A stretch of 64,000 bases of DNA from Ectobius pallidus (GCA_964059195.1 CAXKWD010000003.1:22736606-22800605), one strand, 5' to 3'. Positions 48,510-58,040 are shown, counted from the stretch's first letter. The notes: generated by a model not told the origin, from the letters alone. Program-made: numbers and translations.

Positions 48510-50453
48510 ATGGAAGGTGGAGAGGGGCACGACTTGCTTAATGGTGAGGAAATAAATAATTGTAGAATGGAGATAAACAATGAGAACAGTGTCGCGACAG
48601 GTGACGGGGTTGTGGAGCAGGGAGTTGATAATAGGCAGGAAAATAATGCAACAAATATTCAGCTGACCGAGAATGATAGTGTAACTGAACATAGGCCTAG
48701 GGAATTGAATCAAACTATAGACCCAAATTCTATTGCATATTTGATAGCTATGATGAGGGAATCAAATGAAAGTATGAAAGGACTAGAAAAATCGAGTAAT
48801 GAAACTAGGGAAAGTATAAAGGAACTAGAGAAAAATTCTAAGGAAAATATGAAGGAACTAGAGAAAAATACCGGGGAAAAGATAGAGAAACTGGGAGATA
48901 GGATAGACCAATCGGACCAAGAACATAGGCAGAATATAGATAGGCTTGAGAGGGAGCTTAATAATATAAAAGAGGTCCAATCTAACATATGCAACGAAAT
49001 CAGGGGAGAACTCTGTAGGGAACTTAAAGAAAGTGAAAAAGCAATGAGGCAAGAAATTAGTGAAAGTCAAGGGGAAATTAGGTCTGAATTAGAGGCTAAT
49101 ATGGCATCGGTAGATAGAAAAATAGAAATGCAGGGCAAGAAATATGAAGAAAAATTATTCAATGAAAGGAAAATTTTGGAGAAGGAAATACAGAAATCGG
49201 AGTCTAGCTTGAAAAAGAATATGGAGACTCAGGTGGGAAAAGTAAAAGTAGGGTTAGGAGACAAAATCTCGGAAGTAAATGACAAGGTAGTGCATTTAGA
49301 AAATATATTAGCGGTTAAAATAGGGGAAATCTCTAAAGAAGTAAGCACGGTAGCTAAAGAGGTCGAAAATCGTAGGCCTGTAGCAAATAACTATGCTGTA
49401 AATTGTAGTGAGAGTATATGTAATGGAATAGGAAATACATATAGGCCTCCTAGTGTTGCAAATGAGTCCTGTAATACAGTACACGAGACGGTAGCCACCA
49501 GCATGCCGGTAGTTAGCGATAATAGGATTAATATATGTAATTTAATAGGAAATGAGGTATCACTTCCCAGCTTCAATGAGAGCAACACGAGCCCTCAGAG
49601 CTTCTTGAAATCTGTTGAAGAATATTTTACTTTACGGTCTATTCCATCTCAGTACAAAATGTTGATCCTCGGTAGAGCCTTAAAAGGAAAAACAAAAGAG
49701 TGGTTTGAACTTACAGTACACCCGGAGTGCAACTATGAGGATTTTAAGCAGTTATTCTTAGCAAGATATTGGGGTGAGGCGAAGAGAGCTTTAGCTAGAA
49801 ATGAGGTCTATAATGGGAGATATTCACCTAGGGGCAACGTCTCTCTATCGGACCATTTCCTAAGAGTTATAGGCCTAATCAAGTTACTAGACCCCGGAAT
49901 GCCAGAACGCGAGGCCATTCAGCTTGTGACGAGACATTTTCAGCCGGAAATATGTAACCTGCTTATAGTATCATGTCCCCAAACTTATAGCAAGGCTTTG
50001 GAGTTATTATCTAGTTTCGAAGTAGGAACTAACAGAGAAGAGCGTAGCGATAATAGGAGACAAAATGGACCGGATAATATGCAAATGAATCAAGATACGA
50101 GAGGAGGTCCAAATAATGACAGAGGTAGATGGAACCAAGGACATGCCAACAGAAATGCGGAATCGAACAGAGGACCCCCTAATAATAACTCATATAGAAA
50201 TAATGGGAACCAAAACTGGAGGGGAAATAATCAAGAGAATAGGCCTCAAGACAGACAAGTAAATAATGTTCGATTTCATGGCAGGATGCAGAACGAAGTA
50301 GGAGAACGAATTCCAGAAAACCAGGGGGGCATTAACATAGAAGGTGAAAGGAATCAGGCGCATAGCACGGGAAATCACAATGATATTCAGGGAGACATTC
50401 CTCACAGAAATGACGAAAGGCATGTAGCGCAAGACAGGCCTTTAAACTATTAG
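48510..50453 (+). CDS. gag: Gag polyprotein of the LTR element (647 aa)
   Basis: Structural protein forming the retrotransposon particle. The frame opens after a stop at 48426. I chose ATG 48510 because it has A at -3 and G at +4; an earlier in-frame ATG (48465) has poor context and follows a short out-of-frame ATG (48461). Residues about 80-285 are rich in Glu/Lys heptads and look like a long coiled coil. Residues about 350-505 match the retrotransposon Gag capsid-like domain (helical, with FLKSVEEYF, a KTKEWFEL segment and a FKQLFLARYW segment). The C-terminal 140 residues are Asn/Arg/Gly/Gln-rich. I see no CCHC zinc knuckle, so RNA binding presumably relies on this basic tail. The frame is unbroken. 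It ends RPLNY-stop with the frameshift heptamer across its last codons. Confidence 0.9.
   Translation: MEGGEGHDLLNGEEINNCRMEINNENSVATGDGVVEQGVDNRQENNATNIQLTENDSVTEHRPRELNQTIDPNSIAYLIAMMRESNESMKGLEKSSNETRESIKELEKNSKENMKELEKNTGEKIEKLGDRIDQSDQEHRQNIDRLERELNNIKEVQSNICNEIRGELCRELKESEKAMRQEISESQGEIRSELEANMASVDRKIEMQGKKYEEKLFNERKILEKEIQKSESSLKKNMETQVGKVKVGLGDKISEVNDKVVHLENILAVKIGEISKEVSTVAKEVENRRPVANNYAVNCSESICNGIGNTYRPPSVANESCNTVHETVATSMPVVSDNRINICNLIGNEVSLPSFNESNTSPQSFLKSVEEYFTLRSIPSQYKMLILGRALKGKTKEWFELTVHPECNYEDFKQLFLARYWGEAKRALARNEVYNGRYSPRGNVSLSDHFLRVIGLIKLLDPGMPEREAIQLVTRHFQPEICNLLIVSCPQTYSKALELLSSFEVGTNREERSDNRRQNGPDNMQMNQDTRGGPNNDRGRWNQGHANRNAESNRGPPNNNSYRNNGNQNWRGNNQENRPQDRQVNNVRFHGRMQNEVGERIPENQGGINIEGERNQAHSTGNHNDIQGDIPHRNDERHVAQDRPLNY
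50441..50447 (+). promoter_or_regulatory. -1 ribosomal frameshift heptamer TTTAAAC
   Basis: In the gag frame it reads T TTA AAC followed by TAT TAG. This is the X XXY YYZ class of slippery site, the same heptamer used by coronaviruses. A -1 slip gives TTT AAA, then CTA TTA GGA, which stays open to 51685. The pol frame has no stop between the heptamer and the protease. I could not identify a convincing stimulatory hairpin or pseudoknot at the usual 5-9 nt spacing. Confidence 0.85.
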
Positions 50454-51685
50454 GAGACGCATTTGGAGGTCGAAATGACGTCACACAGACCGAGGGATTA
50501 CAAGGATTAAAAAGACCTAATAATGAAAATAAAACACGAGAGAAGGGGTGCGTAGTAGGATGTGCAAATAGAGAGGGTATAACACCCACATATCCGCCAT
50601 TAATAAGGGTAAAAATAGACCAATTTGAAGTCGATATGTTGGTGGACACTGGCTGTACTTTTTCTCTAATAAACGAAAAATTCTATGAAACGCTGAAAGC
50701 AGCAAGAGTGCGCGTTCAGGAATTGAAAGTACATGGCCTATACGCACAAACTGCAATTGGTGCCAAATCCCATAAAATTGAGCATCAGTGTATGTTGCCG
50801 TTGGAAATTGAGGGAAAGAAGTTAGAAGTCTACTTTTTGACAATAAAACATTTAGCACATAAATTAATTCTGGGTTGTGATTCTATGACAGATCAACTAA
50901 TGAGAATAAATTTTGAAGAAAATTGGGTAGAAATGGAATTAGATGAGAAAGAAAAGTTACGTGTACCGTTTTTATCTAATGAGAATATAATTACTAAGGA
51001 GTTGGAGTGCCAAAATGAAGATGTATTATTACGCGAGCCTTTCGTGGTGGAATCAGTTGTAGTACAAGAGGGAAATAGTATTGACGAATATAGGCCTATG
51101 GGAATTAAACCGGCCGTATTTATATATGAAGGTGATAATGAGGCTGATTGTGACGAAAGTGTCGCAGAGTTACAGGGAATGGAATCTGATATTGTTTGGG
51201 AGGACGAAGAATATGATCATTTGTGCATTAAGGGTTCTAATAATTATGTAGATGAAAATGAATGTGAAACGGTACACGCGAATTTTACTAACATTAGTCA
51301 GAATGGAAGAAATGAAGAGGAAAATGTTGATATCGAATTAATTCTCAGGGAGAAAGTAGAAGAAATTGATGTGCTGTCAGATGGTCAAAAGTCGACTTTA
51401 TATAACATGCTATATAAGAACAAATCAGTGTTCAGTTCAACTCCAGGCCTATTTCGGGGTTACCAACACAAATTTAAATTAAAACAAGAAATTCCTGAGC
51501 GTCGCTATAAGAGTAGGCCTGTACCAATTTCAATGATGGAAGAAGCCGGTAAGCAAATAAATCCGATTTGTGGTGTAGTGAAAGCACATGGAAAACTACG
51601 CTTAACCTTTGACTCTAGTTATCTTAAATTATTCATAGAAGCAGAAAATTTTTGGGCAGAACCAATAAAGGATATAAATCCGTAA
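50441..51685 (+). CDS. pro: Protease plus truncated RT N-terminus, expressed by -1 frameshift from gag
   Basis: Retropepsin-type aspartic protease that would cleave the Gag-Pro precursor. The frame is -1 relative to gag and is open from the slippery site. It adds about 412 residues to Gag (fusion about 1058 aa). The catalytic DTG is encoded at 50645-50653 (VDTGCTFSLI). The matching hydrophobic-Gly segment LILGCDSM is at 50864-50887. An acidic linker follows, then from about 51460 a region resembling the start of gypsy RT (PERRYKSRPVPIS, then PICGVVKAHGKLRL). Spacing between these two RT blocks is shorter than usual, suggesting a small internal deletion. The frame stops at 51685 before the catalytic RT motifs. 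Protease looks intact; RT is non-functional. The internal ATG at 50636 is not needed as a start. Confidence 0.88.
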   Translation, partial: FKLLGDAFGGRNDVTQTEGLQGLKRPNNENKTREKGCVVGCANREGITPTYPPLIRVKIDQFEVDMLVDTGCTFSLINEKFYETLKAARVRVQELKVHGLYAQTAIGAKSHKIEHQCMLPLEIEGKKLEVYFLTIKHLAHKLILGCDSMTDQLMRINFEENWVEMELDEKEKLRVPFLSNENIITKELECQNEDVLLREPFVVESVVVQEGNSIDEYRPMGIKPAVFIYEGDNEADCDESVAELQGMESDIVWEDEEYDHLCIKGSNNYVDENECETVHANFTNISQNGRNEEENVDIELILREKVEEIDVLSDGQKSTLYNMLYKNKSVFSSTPGLFRGYQHKFKLKQEIPERRYKSRPVPISMMEEAGKQINPICGVVKAHGKLRLTFDSSYLKLFIEAENFWAEPIKDINP

Positions 51686-52595
51686 AATGTATTCAGATGA
51701 TCAGTGATTTTGTGTGACGTCATTTATCGACAATGTATTGTAAATATGAACAAATTAGAGGAAAGCAAGGAATAACCGAAAGGCATTGTACTGAGCTGGA
51801 ATAATGTAGGCCTATAACCTGTAATGTATATTTTACGCGGTAAAATAGCTACTGGCATGATAGGTTATCAGTTCCACATAGGTTTAGGATTAGAGGAATG
51901 GGTATGAATGAGAGTAAAATATGCGTGTGTATTTTGCATTGCAATATATTGTATTGAAATTGCGGTGAGGGCTGAATGAGCGCCCTTGTCATAAAAAAAA
52001 GTGTTTTTATACATTCTTTATAACGTAGTGTAATAGTAGTGAGAACTGATTGATCGACCTTGTCATAGCCTCATGAAAAAGTGTTTTTATGCCTTCTTTA
52101 TAATATAGTGTAGGTGTAGTGAGAACTGCTTGATCGACCTTGTCAAAGTCTCAATAAAAAAAAAAAAAAAAGTGTTTTTGTTTTTCTTTATGCATTCAAT
52201 ATATTTTATAAAATTTCAGTGAGAACTGCTTGAGCTTAATTTTCATGGTCTCACGAGGGTATATCGGTAAATTTATGGTGTTTACGTAAAATTTTGTTGT
52301 AATGTCTTGGTCGTGCAATAAACCAAGTAATACGTACAAGCAACGTAACACTACAGGAAACCGCATGATGTATGAATGCATGAATGTGATAGGTTCAGAA
52401 AACTTGTACATGTGGGACAGGATTTAAGGTGAAGTCTCGTGTCAGGATAGGAATTAAATTAGTTATGTATTTGTGTAAGATAGTTGCAACACTGGAGGAA
52501 AATAAGGTATAATATTTTGTGGAGAGATGCAGTATATTCAGCCAGTAAGTCAATCATAGGCTATGATGATTCCTGTCTTAATAGACTGGGGCATA
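51686..52595 (+). other. Non-coding 3' interior of the LTR element
   Basis: No RT, RNase H, integrase or envelope coding is recognisable. A short stretch at 51738-51802 (frame reading CKYEQIRGKQGITERHCTELE) faintly recalls the segment after an integrase zinc finger. It may mark the far side of the pol deletion, but this is weak. The tandem hairpin repeats occupy 51965-52260. Confidence 0.6.
51965..52260 (+). repeat. Four hairpin-forming tandem repeats near the 3' LTR
   Basis: Units beginning GTGAGRRCTG start at 51965, 52039, 52119 and 52219 (spacing 74, 80, 100 bp). They share GTGTTTTT and TTCTTTAT blocks. In the fourth unit GTGAGA pairs with a TCTCAC about 30 nt later; units two and three keep a 4-5 bp version of the same pairing. 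A role as packaging or export element is possible but not shown. Confidence 0.75.
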
Positions 52596-53867
52596 TATTG
52601 CAGTTCAGATACTTCGGTAAAAAGAAATAAACAAGATAACCAAATTAAGTATAATAAATGACAGATTAATTGCCCAAATTTATTCAAACTAAAATCATAA
52701 AATCTCATAGCCCGTGTTTGGTCTTAAAATGACCGTGAAGAGACGGAACATTCATTATAAATATTATTAACTAGAAAGAAGGCAAAGGTAAAAAGTTTAA
52801 CAACATCATTTTAAATAACTATTAAAATGAGATTGCAGTGAATAGACGGAGAAGCTGGGAATTTCCCTAGCAGACCTAGCGGGTGCGAGATAAGGCAATG
52901 CAGTACTCAGGTACAATGTATCGGGAATCTCCCGAGATCTTATCACAAAGGGTACTGATCCACTTAAGTAATTCTAAGAAGTCGGCTATTGTGTTTAAGC
53001 CTTGCTTCTGATGTTGCTACTGATACAACACGCTGTCCGAACCTTCTTAGAAATCCGAGACGCTAAGTTGTGGGTTTTGAGAATAAGGGAAAATCCAATT
53101 GATTTCCGTGGGAAACTAACATATTATTATTGGTCGGGAGATTTGCCAATAAGAACTGGTCTATAGTACCACGTGCCGGGATTCACGAATAATAATTAAG
53201 AAGAGTAGGGATAAATGTTTGTCCAAGAAAGTTTTCCTTAGGCCTACCGGGGCACTGTAAAATCACTCTACTTCAAGGCCCCGCGCCTATAACAGTCATA
53301 TTCAACTCTACTTCAAGGCCCCGTGCCTAGAGCAGTCAACAGGACTCTACTTCAAGGCCCCGTGCCTAGAACAGTCAAAATCACTCTACGTCGAGGCCGC
53401 GTGCCTACATCAATCACTCTACTTATCTTTGAGGCCGCGTGCCCACAGAATTAATTGGACTTATAAAATTTTAGCTGTGGAATTAATCGACTTAGAAGGA
53501 TTCTTACTTTCAATCGCGATTAGTCAAAATCATATACGGCAGCAATTGTATCACTAGTAACGATCTACCGAGAACTTGCAACAATATTAATTATTCACAA
53601 ACAAATTTTGTAATTATTGTCAATGACTGGACTTGTATTTCCAACGTTTTGAATAAACAGAATATTCCTTCAGTGTTCAAAGAAACTGCATTATTATTCA
53701 AGCAATAATATTAAGGTGTTCTTCGCTTCCTACCCTGAAGCTAGAGGGAAGTGCTCGACGATCGACTGACTGACCGGAGGCGAGTTCGACAAACAAAGAC
53801 AGAAATAATCAGTATATGCATTATACTGTGGCGCCCAGGTAACCATCCTTTCCACCGAACCGCTGTA
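52596..53867 (+). repeat. 3' LTR
   Basis: Same length and sequence as the 5' LTR; TATAAA falls at 53462 and AATAAA at 53652. It is followed by the target duplication TACG. The bases just upstream (52581-52595) are not a clear purine tract, which is unusual for plus-strand priming. Confidence 0.95.
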
Positions 53868-53871
53868 TACG

Positions 53872-54162
53872 TTGATATTAAGTTAACATTCCTGCTTCGC
53901 TTCCCTATAACGCACGAATTACCGAACAGGACGGGAAAGTAAACCTCGTATTAAAGAGTCTTTAACGCCCCAATAATGGTTCATAATAGCACTTGAAATG
54001 GGCCATAAACGCATTAAAATAGCCAATACAGTGTGCAATAAAGACTCTCCTTGGCGACCCTTGCTTAATCAAAATGGAAACTTAGGCTAATACTTCTCTC
54101 TCTTTCTCTCTCATTTTGTGTTTTGTTTTTTCTTGTTTATCCTCAGATGACTTTGTTAGATA
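53872..54162. other. Flank between the LTR element and the Helitron-like element
   Basis: Continues the sequence interrupted at 46657. A short CT run at 54095. No gene. Confidence 0.5.
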
Positions 54163-54231
54163 CTAGAAAATAGCCCGTGGCTTTGCCACGGTTAAAATGA
54201 TGCTCAAATACTAAACTTATCTGGATATCTT

Positions 54232-54970
54232 CAGGCCCGACGAGAGGGAGGGGCAGCCGGTCCTGCAGCCCCGGGGCCCGGGCCCAAAAGGGGGCCCGGC
54301 CGACCAGGTTTTATTTTTTACTTTCTGAATTTACTCTAAAGTAAAATTTGTTTATAAGTCAATAATCAGCTTAAGTTCTGTTTTATGTGTTTATTTTATC
54401 TGCATTGTCCTGTCGTATAACGGTGACACGGAATAAATAAGTTATTCTCAAACGGATTAATCTTGAATAAAAATTGCTATTTTTGAAAAGTAGAAGCAGA
54501 AATCCTTTAGTACTCAACATTAGGCCTCACTGACGTTCGGCATTTAAAATTATAATTGTCAAAGGATTAAACTGGTACAAACAGATAAAATTGTTCCTAA
54601 TTAAAACATTTTAATGTATTTTTCCGTTTCCTGCCCGGCATCAGTTAACCGATTTGGTCCAATAACAATGGGCTTCGTCCCAAGGGCGTTACAAATGGTA
54701 TACAAAGTTTTATGAAAATCCGATAAAGCGTATTTGAATTATCGCTCTTATAGACACACGGACAGACAGACAGACAGTCAGACAATCCTGTCTACCAGAC
54801 AATATCATAAAGTACCGGTACCATTCTGGCACTTAATAATTATGTAATATTATTACAATAACCTTTTTGTTGCATACACTATAAAGGGCGAGTTGGGTAG
54901 TGAATTTAATATTTGACGGGGGCCCGGGAAAATTTTTCACTGGGGCCCTTGCTTTCTTTCCACGGCCCTG
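54232..54970. mobile_element. hAT element (hAT-9), 739 bp
   Basis: 8-bp duplication GATATCTT at 54224-54231 and 54971-54978. Termini CAGGCCCG / CAGGGCCG. Carries GC-rich GGGGCCCGGGCCC blocks near both ends and a fragment of Rep-3 (54650-54842, minus). Confidence 0.8.
54650..54842 (-). repeat. Rep-3 fragment (without tRNA part)
   Basis: Minus-strand AAGTGCCAGAATGGTACCGG, a CTGT run and CAAATACGCTTTATCGGATT match the left half of 23434-23905. It lies inside hAT-9. Confidence 0.8.
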
Positions 54971-55978
54971 GATATCTTACGCTTTTTCCTTCAAAATAGT
55001 TCCTATCAGTAGGCTATGTAGATTACAGAAATTAATTATATCGTAAGTTTTATGCAGTCCCAAAGCCACCTAACACTGATAATACGTATTGTTTCTCAAC
55101 TGTTTGTTGACAGATGAATATGATGTGAATTTTATTTTATCAATTCAGTGCAATTTTCAGAAATTATATAATGTTTCAAGGGAAGGAGTGATTGGTTTGG
55201 ATTTTTATTCTTCGCGATATTTCTGGGGTTAAATTATTAATATTTTACAGCTAGTACCCGAGCCTTCGCCCGCCATTATTAATTGACTCCAGGATTTTTA
55301 AGAAATTTTCACTGGCAGCTTATTAAAAATGTTTGTGGTTCAGAGCTATGAAAATTGTAAGTAAAAATAAAATTGGAATATTTGTTCATTATGTTCATTT
55401 CACTTAGGCCTTATATAATAAAAAAACGGTTTTCCTAATTTTGTACTCGTCGTGAAAGTTTACACTGCGAGAGACGAACATCCCGAGTATACCCGATGAA
55501 CTCCCGAAGCGGGCGAGCGAGTGAGCCCGCTATTTAGGGCCGTTGAATTGTATAAGAGTAGATTAGCTTCAACATCAATACAGCTGTGAGAAAATAAAAG
55601 ATTACTATGTCCGTCTGTCTAACTTTCAGTTCTTTTCTGTTGACTCTGAAACTATCTCCAAGGTTCCGATTAACCTAACGGTGTTATTTTCTGCGTTAAA
55701 TGTATAATTTTCTTTAACAGTGTTGTCATTTTGTGGTAACTATCTTTCTATGAAAATTACAATGTCGTGCATATTTTATTATAACGGAATTCACCTGAAG
55801 ACAGCGGTAACAAGAAAATTGATATTAGGTATAAAAAAACTGACAGGACATTTACAAAGGTCTGATATAACTTGATTCCGTCAGGCTGTGGTTAGAATGG
55901 TTGATTAGGGATTCCGATGTCCTAGTTCCTTACTCCTTGGAATAGGGAGGTATAAAAATCCCTATATTTAGTAACATA

Positions 55979-56666
55979 CCAGGCGCGTCCATAAAGTAAC
56001 TTGCCCTGGGACCGTCTACAGAAACATAACACAATTTCGTGGACATAAATATTCCAACAAATACAGCAAGTACTCAGCTATTATTCAACATATTTGCCAC
56101 CGAATTGAAACATTTGTCATGCCGTAGAACGAACTTTTGAATATATGTGTCGTAGAAGTCTGCCACCAGGGATTTGAACCACTGTGTGACAAAAATCACC
56201 TTCTTACTGTCATTTTCTGTCATTCCCTGTCATTTCTTGAGGTGTAGGAAAATATGGAAGTCACTGGGAGCGAGGTCCGGGCTATAGGGTGAATGTTTAA
56301 ACACCTCCCTGCAAGTCTCCTGCAAAATTTCGGCTAGGAGGTGTTTAAATATCCATTATATAGCTCGGACCTCGCTTCCAGTGATTTCCATCTTTTCCTA
56401 CACTTCAAGAAATGACAGGGAATGAGAGAGAATGACAGGGAATGACAGACAGGAGATGTTTTGTCACACAGTGATTCAAATCCCTGGCAGCAGACTTGTA
56501 CGACACAGGTATTCAAAAGTTGGTTCTACCGTATGACAAATGTTTCAATTCCGGTGGCAAATATATTGAATAATAGCTACTTGCTGTATCTGTTGGAATA
56601 TATCTGTCCAAGAAATTGTGTTTCTGTAGACGTCCCCAGGGAAACTTACTTTATGGGCGCGTCTCG
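55979..56666. mobile_element. Palindromic mariner foldback, 688 bp
   Basis: Two arms of about 330 bp (55979-56306 and 56337-56666) are inverted copies around a 30-bp spacer, flanked by TA. Ends: CCAGGCGCGTCCATAAAGTA / CGAGACGCGCCCATAAAGTA. Each arm encodes, outward from the centre, a relic of mariner transposase C-terminus (left arm, minus strand: HSPYSPDLAPSDFHIFLHLK). It therefore looks like two 3' halves of a mariner joined centre to centre. Non-coding now; its transcript would fold into a long duplex. Confidence 0.88.
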
Positions 56667-56668
56667 TA

Positions 56669-57432
56669 TTTTAAATTTACAAACTTATTCCCTCATGTAC
56701 ACAGTACTTCCTCATACAAATAAAATTTTCACATTGTCGCTTTACATTACTTAATTGATTCAACATCATTTATACTCGCTTTAACTAAGAGGCGGGCCCG
56801 AATTAAGCAGTCAGGGGACTTAGAATGCATGAAGTTAAGTAGATAAACAAAACAAAAAATTGCAAAATGTATTATAAATTCAATAAATCTCCGGTTCGCG
56901 TCTTTTTTGTTTGTTTAAATTGATACCTACTACCACGTGCATTTGAAATAAAACGACGCGAGAGTTGAACACACTATTTTATTAACCCTCAAATTAAAAA
57001 GGTATCCTTTGGATTACAACTATTTACCTTGTAGGGCTATCCTTAAAAAAACATAAGAGAAAATAAATTATGAGAGAAATTGTAATTTCATGCAAAATAC
57101 AGAATTTTGTCGTAACCGAATTGAGAATATCTGCAACATACTTTTGGAACAATACACTATGGGACTAATAACTGTACAAATTGTTTTCTCTGCAGTCCGT
57201 CATGGTTTTCATATTGTGTGTGTCACATAGAGTCTCAAATAACTGTGTACGCCTATTACATCAATTTAAATAATTAGCTATTTAATTATAAAATGAATAA
57301 CACCACAAAGTATTTTATCTTACTTATTTTCTGTATCTGAGATTTATTCGAAATTAACTACAGGAAACATTTTCATAAAATGTAGAAATGTTATTATAAT
57401 GAAAGATCCACAAATTCTTGGACAAACATTAA
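56669..57432. other. No feature recognised
   Basis: AT-rich. TCTCTGCAGTCCGTCATG near 57190 resembles TTTGCAGTCCGGCATG near 41610, too short to define a repeat. Confidence 0.45.
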
Positions 57433-57768
57433 TTAAAATTGCTGGAGTAAATCATTTGGCGTTTGAGAACAGCTTCCCTGTGTAACAATTAAAGCGATTC
57501 CTGAGGAAGGGGAAGAGATGGATGTTTGGAAAGCCTTCTCATTAGGAGATGGGACGGCAATGAAATGCCGACCCGAGCCAGATGGTTGATAAGTACCGGG
57601 CATTGTTGTCTCTAAATGAATGACGGGAGGAAAAATGTCACTGCCGATGCTATCGCCCAGATAACAACCGCCCACTGTGAGAACCCCCTTCGAAATCCCC
57701 TTAAAAACTACCTGTTGCGCCTGCTTCAACACGACGGAGTTATTTATATACTCCCTGCTTTTTTCCCT
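57433..57768 (-). other. Unrecognised open frame, GC-richer than its surroundings
   Basis: The minus strand is open for about 110 codons, from a stop near 57790 to TAA at 57433. It includes GGCYLGDSIGSDIFPPVIHL and FHSIAV-like/GSGRHFIAVPSPNEKAFQTS stretches. There is no ATG near the start. TATATAAATA lies at the upstream edge (about 57743-57752). I do not recognise the protein. It might be an exon or a decayed element gene; expression is unproven. Confidence 0.25.
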
Positions 57769-57960
57769 ATACTAAGCAAGACTCACTGTTTGTTTGCGTA
57801 TATATGTTTGGAACTTGTTGGTTACTGAAGATGTTTTGTAGCATAGGACAATTACTTTATAAGCAAAAAAAAACACAGGAAGAGAAGGTGAATGTCAATC
57901 ATGAATAATAATAAAGTTTTCAAGAAACTAATTCAAATTAAATATGAATTTAATCCAACA

Positions 57961-58040
57961 TATTATTATAGGAGAAAAATTCCCCTGACACTTGGATTCG
58001 AACCCAGGACCTTTTGCTCTACCAACTGAGCTAAGCCTGA
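57961..58040 (-). mobile_element. tRNA-like SINE (family J), short variant
   Basis: The minus strand reads TAGCTCAGTTGGTAGAGC (textbook A box), then AAAAGGTCCTG, GGTTCGAATCC (textbook B box) and the family tail. Compared with the 7.4-kb copies, the bases that would form an anticodon arm are missing. Confidence 0.75.

Larger units (their letters stand above)
46658..53867 (+). mobile_element. LTR retrotransposon, Ty3/gypsy-like, gag-pro only (RT/RH/IN missing)
   Basis: Two direct 1272-bp LTRs at a constant offset of 5938 bp flank a 4.7-kb interior. The 4-bp duplication TACG lies at 46654-46657 and 53868-53871. In order: 5' LTR, tRNA-Lys-type primer-binding site, about 560 nt leader, gag, -1 frameshift site, protease, a stub of reverse transcriptase, about 0.9 kb of non-coding 3' region with hairpin repeats, 3' LTR. 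The Ty3/gypsy assignment rests on the Gag capsid-like domain, the DTG protease and the RT-leading segment. RNase H, integrase and most of RT are absent, so it cannot transpose alone. I saw no difference between the LTRs when reading them side by side, which implies a recent insertion. Confidence 0.93.
54163..55200 (-). mobile_element. Helitron-like element interrupted by hAT-9
   Basis: The minus-strand 3' end is at 54163 (CTAG^T), preceded by the perfect stem CCGTGGC-AAA-GCCACGG. The body at 55030-55195 matches 16365-16500. The hAT-9 element (54232-54970) was inserted between. Confidence 0.5.

Noticed and set aside
48459..50858. Minus-strand frames opposite gag and protease
   Set aside because: They are shadows of the plus-strand coding region and show no domain.
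51738..51802. Possible integrase remnant after the pol truncation
   Set aside because: Only about 20 residues with weak resemblance and no zinc-finger Cys/His pairs; not enough to call.
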